64,000 nt of DNA from contig CM070873.1 in assembly GCA_036365515.1 (NCBI GenBank), positions 261,923,575-261,987,574 of the forward strand. The letters run 5' to 3'. A program made the position numbers and the translations under genes. The stretch is from Torymus aiolomorphi (taxonomy: Eukaryota > Arthropoda > Insecta > Hymenoptera > Torymidae). Below, piece by piece: positions 60,009 through 64,000 of the stretch; position 1 is the stretch's first letter, and every line of letters starts with the position of its first letter. The notes beneath the pieces were generated by a model. The model was not told the DNA's origin and ran no database searches. It saw only the letters and a list, made by a program, of their open reading frames with translations.

Positions 60009-61444
60009 AGGTAAAAGGCCGTATTATGAGACACTGTCCACGTTTATGAGACACCAGAAAGAAAACTAAATTTTGAAAATAATTATTGCTCATATTATCA
60101 AACAAAAATTATATTCATAAGCATAAGTTTTCAATGCTATAAATATGTGAATTTGTAGGTTGTTTTGAAGCGTTTAATATTTAAGAAAAAATAATACAGA
60201 ATTTACGCATGAACGTTATGTAGATAGCACTCTGTTATTTGAATGGAAGCAGCAAGAGCACTGACTATTTAGCTTATATATCGCAAGGAATTTAAATGAT
60301 TCCAAAATATGTTACCTAGCTTATTTAAAAGATTAAGAGCTGTAGATTCTAAATAAATGATAAGTTATCACAAACTTAATAAAGTTTATTAAATTATTTA
60401 GCTGTCTCATAATATGTACATTTGGTTTTCGGAAGTCCGTATTTATGGTACAATATTAGACGTCTCATAATACGGTTCACCTTGTCCCCATTATTAAGAC
60501 ACTCTTTTACACACTATTTATTGAAAAAAAACTTATTACAAACTTTTTACTTTAATAATGAAGCAATCTTCATTCCTCACCTTTATTTTAATTTATGAAA
60601 CCTAGAAAACGGAAATAAATCTTAATTAAAAATTATAAAACATAACCTCAAAAGTCTAACATGAGTGATGTTGATTCCTGCGTATAAGAGATTTCAAACC
60701 CAGTTGTTCGATAACTGATTTATGGGCTGGTAGATTTCATTGTAGGAAATAATTGGGCTCGGTGAACCACATAATTTCATATTTAATATGATTTTTTAAT
60801 TTATAATAGTTATGGTTTGCATGGATTAAATTTTCTATAATAATTAAAATAAAATGAAAAAAATAAAATTATAAATAAATTAAAATAAATAAAATCATGT
60901 CAAATATGAAATTGTGTGGTCCACCGAGTTCAATTATTTCCTACAATGAAGTCTTCCAGCCCATAAATCAGTTATCGAACAACTAGATTTGGAATCTCTT
61001 ATTCGGAGGAATCAAAATCAGTCAGGTTAGACTTTTGAGGTTCTATGTATTATGATTTTTGATAAAGGTTCTAATCAAGGTTTATATTAGTTTTTTGTCT
61101 GTGATTGACCAAAGTAATGCTGAGGAATAAAGATTACTGTATAATTAGCATAGAAATTTTGAAATAAAAGAGTTCTTTTTCAATAAATAGGGTGTAAAAG
61201 AGTGTCTCATAATATGGCCATTCTCTATGAGACACACGGACAAATCGTTTCGACCGTGTCTCATAATACGGATTGCATCATTTTTTTAACTCTTTTTCTA
61301 AAACAAAAATTTTTTTATCATTCTAGAAGCTTAAAACCAGATATATGTAAAAAAAATCCACCTGATTTCAGTTTTAATCAATTTTAAAAATCGAAAACCT
61401 CTGTTGACCCATGAAACACTGTCTCATAATATGGCCTTTTATCT
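60009..61444. mobile_element. 1,436-bp foldback element with TA target site
   Basis: The ends are AGGTAAAAGGCCGTATTATG (60,009) and, inverted, CATAATATGGCCTTTTATCT (ending 61,444). TA flanks both sides (60,007-60,008 and 61,445-61,446). A motif close to GTCTCATAATAYGG recurs at about 60,019, 60,041, 60,403, 60,461, 61,202, 61,255 and 61,419 in mixed orientation. A long inner inverted repeat is listed separately. The interior is AT-rich and has no transposase. It is a non-autonomous element, possibly Tc1/mariner-like by its TA flank. Confidence 0.8.
60490..61214. repeat. Inner inverted repeat of the 60-kb element
   Basis: The arms of about 300 bp start TTAAGACACTCTTTTACAC on the left and end with the matching complement (GTAAAAGAGTGTCTCATAAT) on the right. 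Deeper matches include GATAACTGATTTATGGGCTG and TTTCATATTTAATATG. The centre near 60,840 is very AT-rich. Right-arm divergence is greater than in the 54-kb or 57-kb hairpins, suggesting greater age. Confidence 0.75.
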
Positions 61445-61471
61445 TACACGCGCGCTCGTGCCGTTCGTTAA

Positions 61472-62027
61472 GGGGGTTCATCCAACCAGGAACGTATCAA
61501 GAATCAATGTACCCCGCACCGCGCGCACAGGCTTGCTCGCATGGGGCCCCCCACTCTTGTAGTCAGAGCGTGTGTTTATACGGGACTGACACATACACAT
61601 AGCTTCGTGCCGTCTGTGAGCGTGCACACAGAGCGGCGCTCGGCTGTGTGTTCCCCCACCGCTCCAGCGTCGTCTGCACGCGCGGCCGTACACCTAAAAT
61701 TCCATACTTTCAACTACAATATCTTAAAAACGGTGAAGCTAGGATCTCTGAACTTGTAATATGATATTCTAATTATTGATCTTAATAACATATTAGTTTT
61801 TCAGACAAACGCTAAATGTATCTTTGAAGTTATAGACTGAATCGATCTTTCGCGCGTGTGCGTCCCATAAGACGCCGTGTTAAAATGCTCAAATTTGACA
61901 ATTAATATCTCGATAACGGTGAAGGTAGGCTCTTTTTTGTGAGGATATCATGTAGATAATGATGTCAGGTACATGTGAAAAAAGTTTCAAAGACTTCCTA
62001 AATAAACTGAAAATTGGATGAACCCCC
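61472..62027. mobile_element. 556-bp TTAA-flanked MITE
   Basis: The ends are GGGGGTTCATCCAA (61,472) and the exact complement TTGGATGAACCCCC (ending 62,027), with TTAA on both sides (61,468-61,471 and 62,028-62,031). The duplication suggests piggyBac-type mobilisation. The interior has a GC-rich left part and an AT-rich right part. The AT-rich part holds two related blocks around AAAACGGTGAAGCTAGG and GATAACGGTGAAGGTAGG. A fragment of the same family lies near 1,180-1,370. No coding frame is supported. Confidence 0.8.
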
Positions 62028-62031
62028 TTAA

Positions 62032-64000
62032 TCGGAAAATCGATACACCCCGCGCAAGCCACTCCTGTGCCGTAAACATAGTATAGTGGAGCGTCCGAAG
62101 GGAAATACATTTAATCAACGCGCGCCCCGGCCAACCCTTCTATTCCCATAGCCCGTCCTATTACACCGCTGGCAATAATAACAATATTACAGGAAGGGAA
62201 GGACACGACGACGGTTAGGTCAGCGAGTTAGGAGGGACGACCTTTGACATTACACCCCTTTGAGCGAAGTGTGCATAAATAAGTTTATGTATACCGACGG
62301 TGGTATGTGCCTGACCCCATCCGGGGGTCGCGTTGCCGATGAATAAGTCGAAGGGAAAAAAACGAAGCTTCACGTGGCCGAGTGCCCGAGCGTAAAAGTG
62401 CTGAACCTTAATTAGGTAGAGGATATATTCGTAAAAGAGGGGGCCGCAAAAGCCACTTGAAATTTCCGCTTCGCGTGGTCTCGTTAGTCTGCGCAAAAGC
62501 TCTCTGCGTTGCATTCAAAAGCTACCCAGTTGCCTGTATATATATATATCTCGCAATTTATTACCACGAAAATTGTAAACAGCGTTTCTCCTCCTCACCC
62601 GCACAACGACAAGAAGAAAAAGAACCACCGCTGTGATTTCAATGAGTGTGCTCTCGCAGAAAAGCTCTCCGCGCACTGTCGCGTTGATAAGCGTAAATAA
62701 TACAAAGCGACGCGACGAGTGCGTCACACACGTACATAATTTATAAGCGCGGCCGCATCTTATAGAGATGAGTTTTTACGAGTGGCAGTAGCCAGCAACG
62801 ACAGTAGCACCGCTATATATACCGCAGCGCGCAAAGAGAGCAGATAGAGAGCAGTTATATATACGTACAGATACGTATATATGTCTCTTTGACGCGCCAT
62901 GTTTGGCTCGCTCTTGGCGAAGGCCGCGAAAGGAATCGTGAATTCGGGTCGTTGAACCGAGCGCGCGATGACGCCTATCCTCTCGCTCGTATATATGCGG
63001 CGCGACTCTCTATACGCGAGGCGTCTTATATTGAATAAATAGGAGGGGATCTACGTGGGAGCAGTTTGTTTTCGCGATAGCGCGTGATAAATAACCCGAG
63101 CGCTTGCTGATGTGCCAAGAGCTGCGGCCTTCATCTCGCTAAAGCGCGATCCCTCACGAAGCTTACGTTGACGCGGGGAGAATGAATTTACACACCGGTA
63201 AGCAGATCGATAAAGGTTCGACTATTGTTTTGCCGAGTGGGACGTTAACAATAATGCGAGGATTGGGGAGCCTTTTGGTATGATTCGGTTCTGTTAACAT
63301 GTTTATTGCGTTTTTCGTTATAAAGTTTTCTGCTGAGTAACGAAGGCCTTGCGTTTGACGGGACTTCTAAAAATATTCTCCATTATTGCAAGATTGTTGA
63401 TCTTCTAAGAAATTCTTGACAACAAATAAAAGCCATTAAAAAACACCTGTATACTCTATCTCTGATCACGACAATGTGCTACCGCACCTCAGAATTACGT
63501 CAATCATCCAATTATTTAATTAAAAAAAAAAATACTTCCAATCACACCTACAGCCTTTTCCAATCACCAGCCATCAAAACCTATCCGCTCCCTTACGCAG
63601 TACACCTCACCATTGAACCGCCTCTAGGCTCACACATGTACATATATATAGACCGCAACCATGATAGCTCGCGCTCGACACGCGTAAGGACACGCGTGCG
63701 CTGAATACATGCGCGCGTGAAGCTCGTCTAAGCCGCGGGGCAGTTCCTCTCTCGCTAACGCGTGCCTTTCGTTTTTCCTTCGTTGGCAGTCAGTCCTTGA
63801 GAAAATCTTCTTGCCTCGTTTCTGAATTTCATCATCGCCCCGCGCGATCGTTGCGGCGGCGGCGCCACGCCGATTCTATTCGCGCGTAAGCGCGGCGGCA
63901 ACTCTTTTCTCATTTTCCTTCCCCCCGTTCGCGGCGTCTTTCCTTGACGGAGTGCGCGCGAGGAGGAAAAAAAAGGAAATCCCGCGCGCGCACGCAGCGG
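62032..64000. other. GC-rich stretch, no gene seen
   Basis: It has TA patches near 62,538-62,550 and 62,814-62,882 and CpG-rich parts at the end. No supported gene. The last 250 bp are very CpG-dense and could approach another promoter. Confidence 0.3.

Overview
This window looks like animal, probably insect, nuclear DNA. There are no operons, ribosome binding sites or long intact reading frames. It does contain GT-AG splice-site pairs, very many GA/CT and CA/GT microsatellites, undepleted CpG, and cut-and-paste transposon remnants with terminal inverted repeats (TIRs) and recognisable target-site duplications (TSDs). The texture fits a hymenopteran, perhaps a parasitoid wasp. That placement is inference; no marker gene is present.

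Layout. 1-1.6 kb is AT-rich repeat debris. 1.6-3.8 kb is GC-richer unique sequence with a 175-bp hairpin. 3.8-8.4 kb is an AT-rich transposon island: motif repeats, a 2.5-kb foldback carrying two opposed copies of a transposon-type reading frame, and an 851-bp TA-flanked MITE with a tRNA-like module. 8.4-54.3 kb is GC-rich, microsatellite-studded sequence that is mostly intergenic or intronic. It holds the few credible host exons, all on the + strand: a two-exon unit at 24.5-26.15 kb, a signal-peptide exon at 45.6 kb, and weaker candidates at 17.4, 18.5, 34.9 and 38.9 kb. 54.3-62.0 kb is a second transposon island: a TTAA-flanked foldback, a nest of at least four elements at 56.5-59.2 kb, a TA-flanked foldback at 60.0-61.4 kb, and a second TTAA-flanked element. 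62-64 kb returns to GC-rich sequence without a recognised gene.

Best-supported biology. The pair of exons at about 24.5-25.08 and 26.00-26.15 kb splice in phase and give an open reading frame ending in an in-phase donor. I do not recognise the protein. The coding part is small and the flanks are long, so the window probably covers the 5' part of one or more large, regulation-rich genes whose remaining exons lie outside. Most other reading frames of 60-190 codons are translations of microsatellites or chance frames and are not annotated.

The most unusual content is structural: nested DNA transposons of apparently four superfamilies, one enclosing a GC-rich gene-like segment, and two long, almost loopless palindromes.
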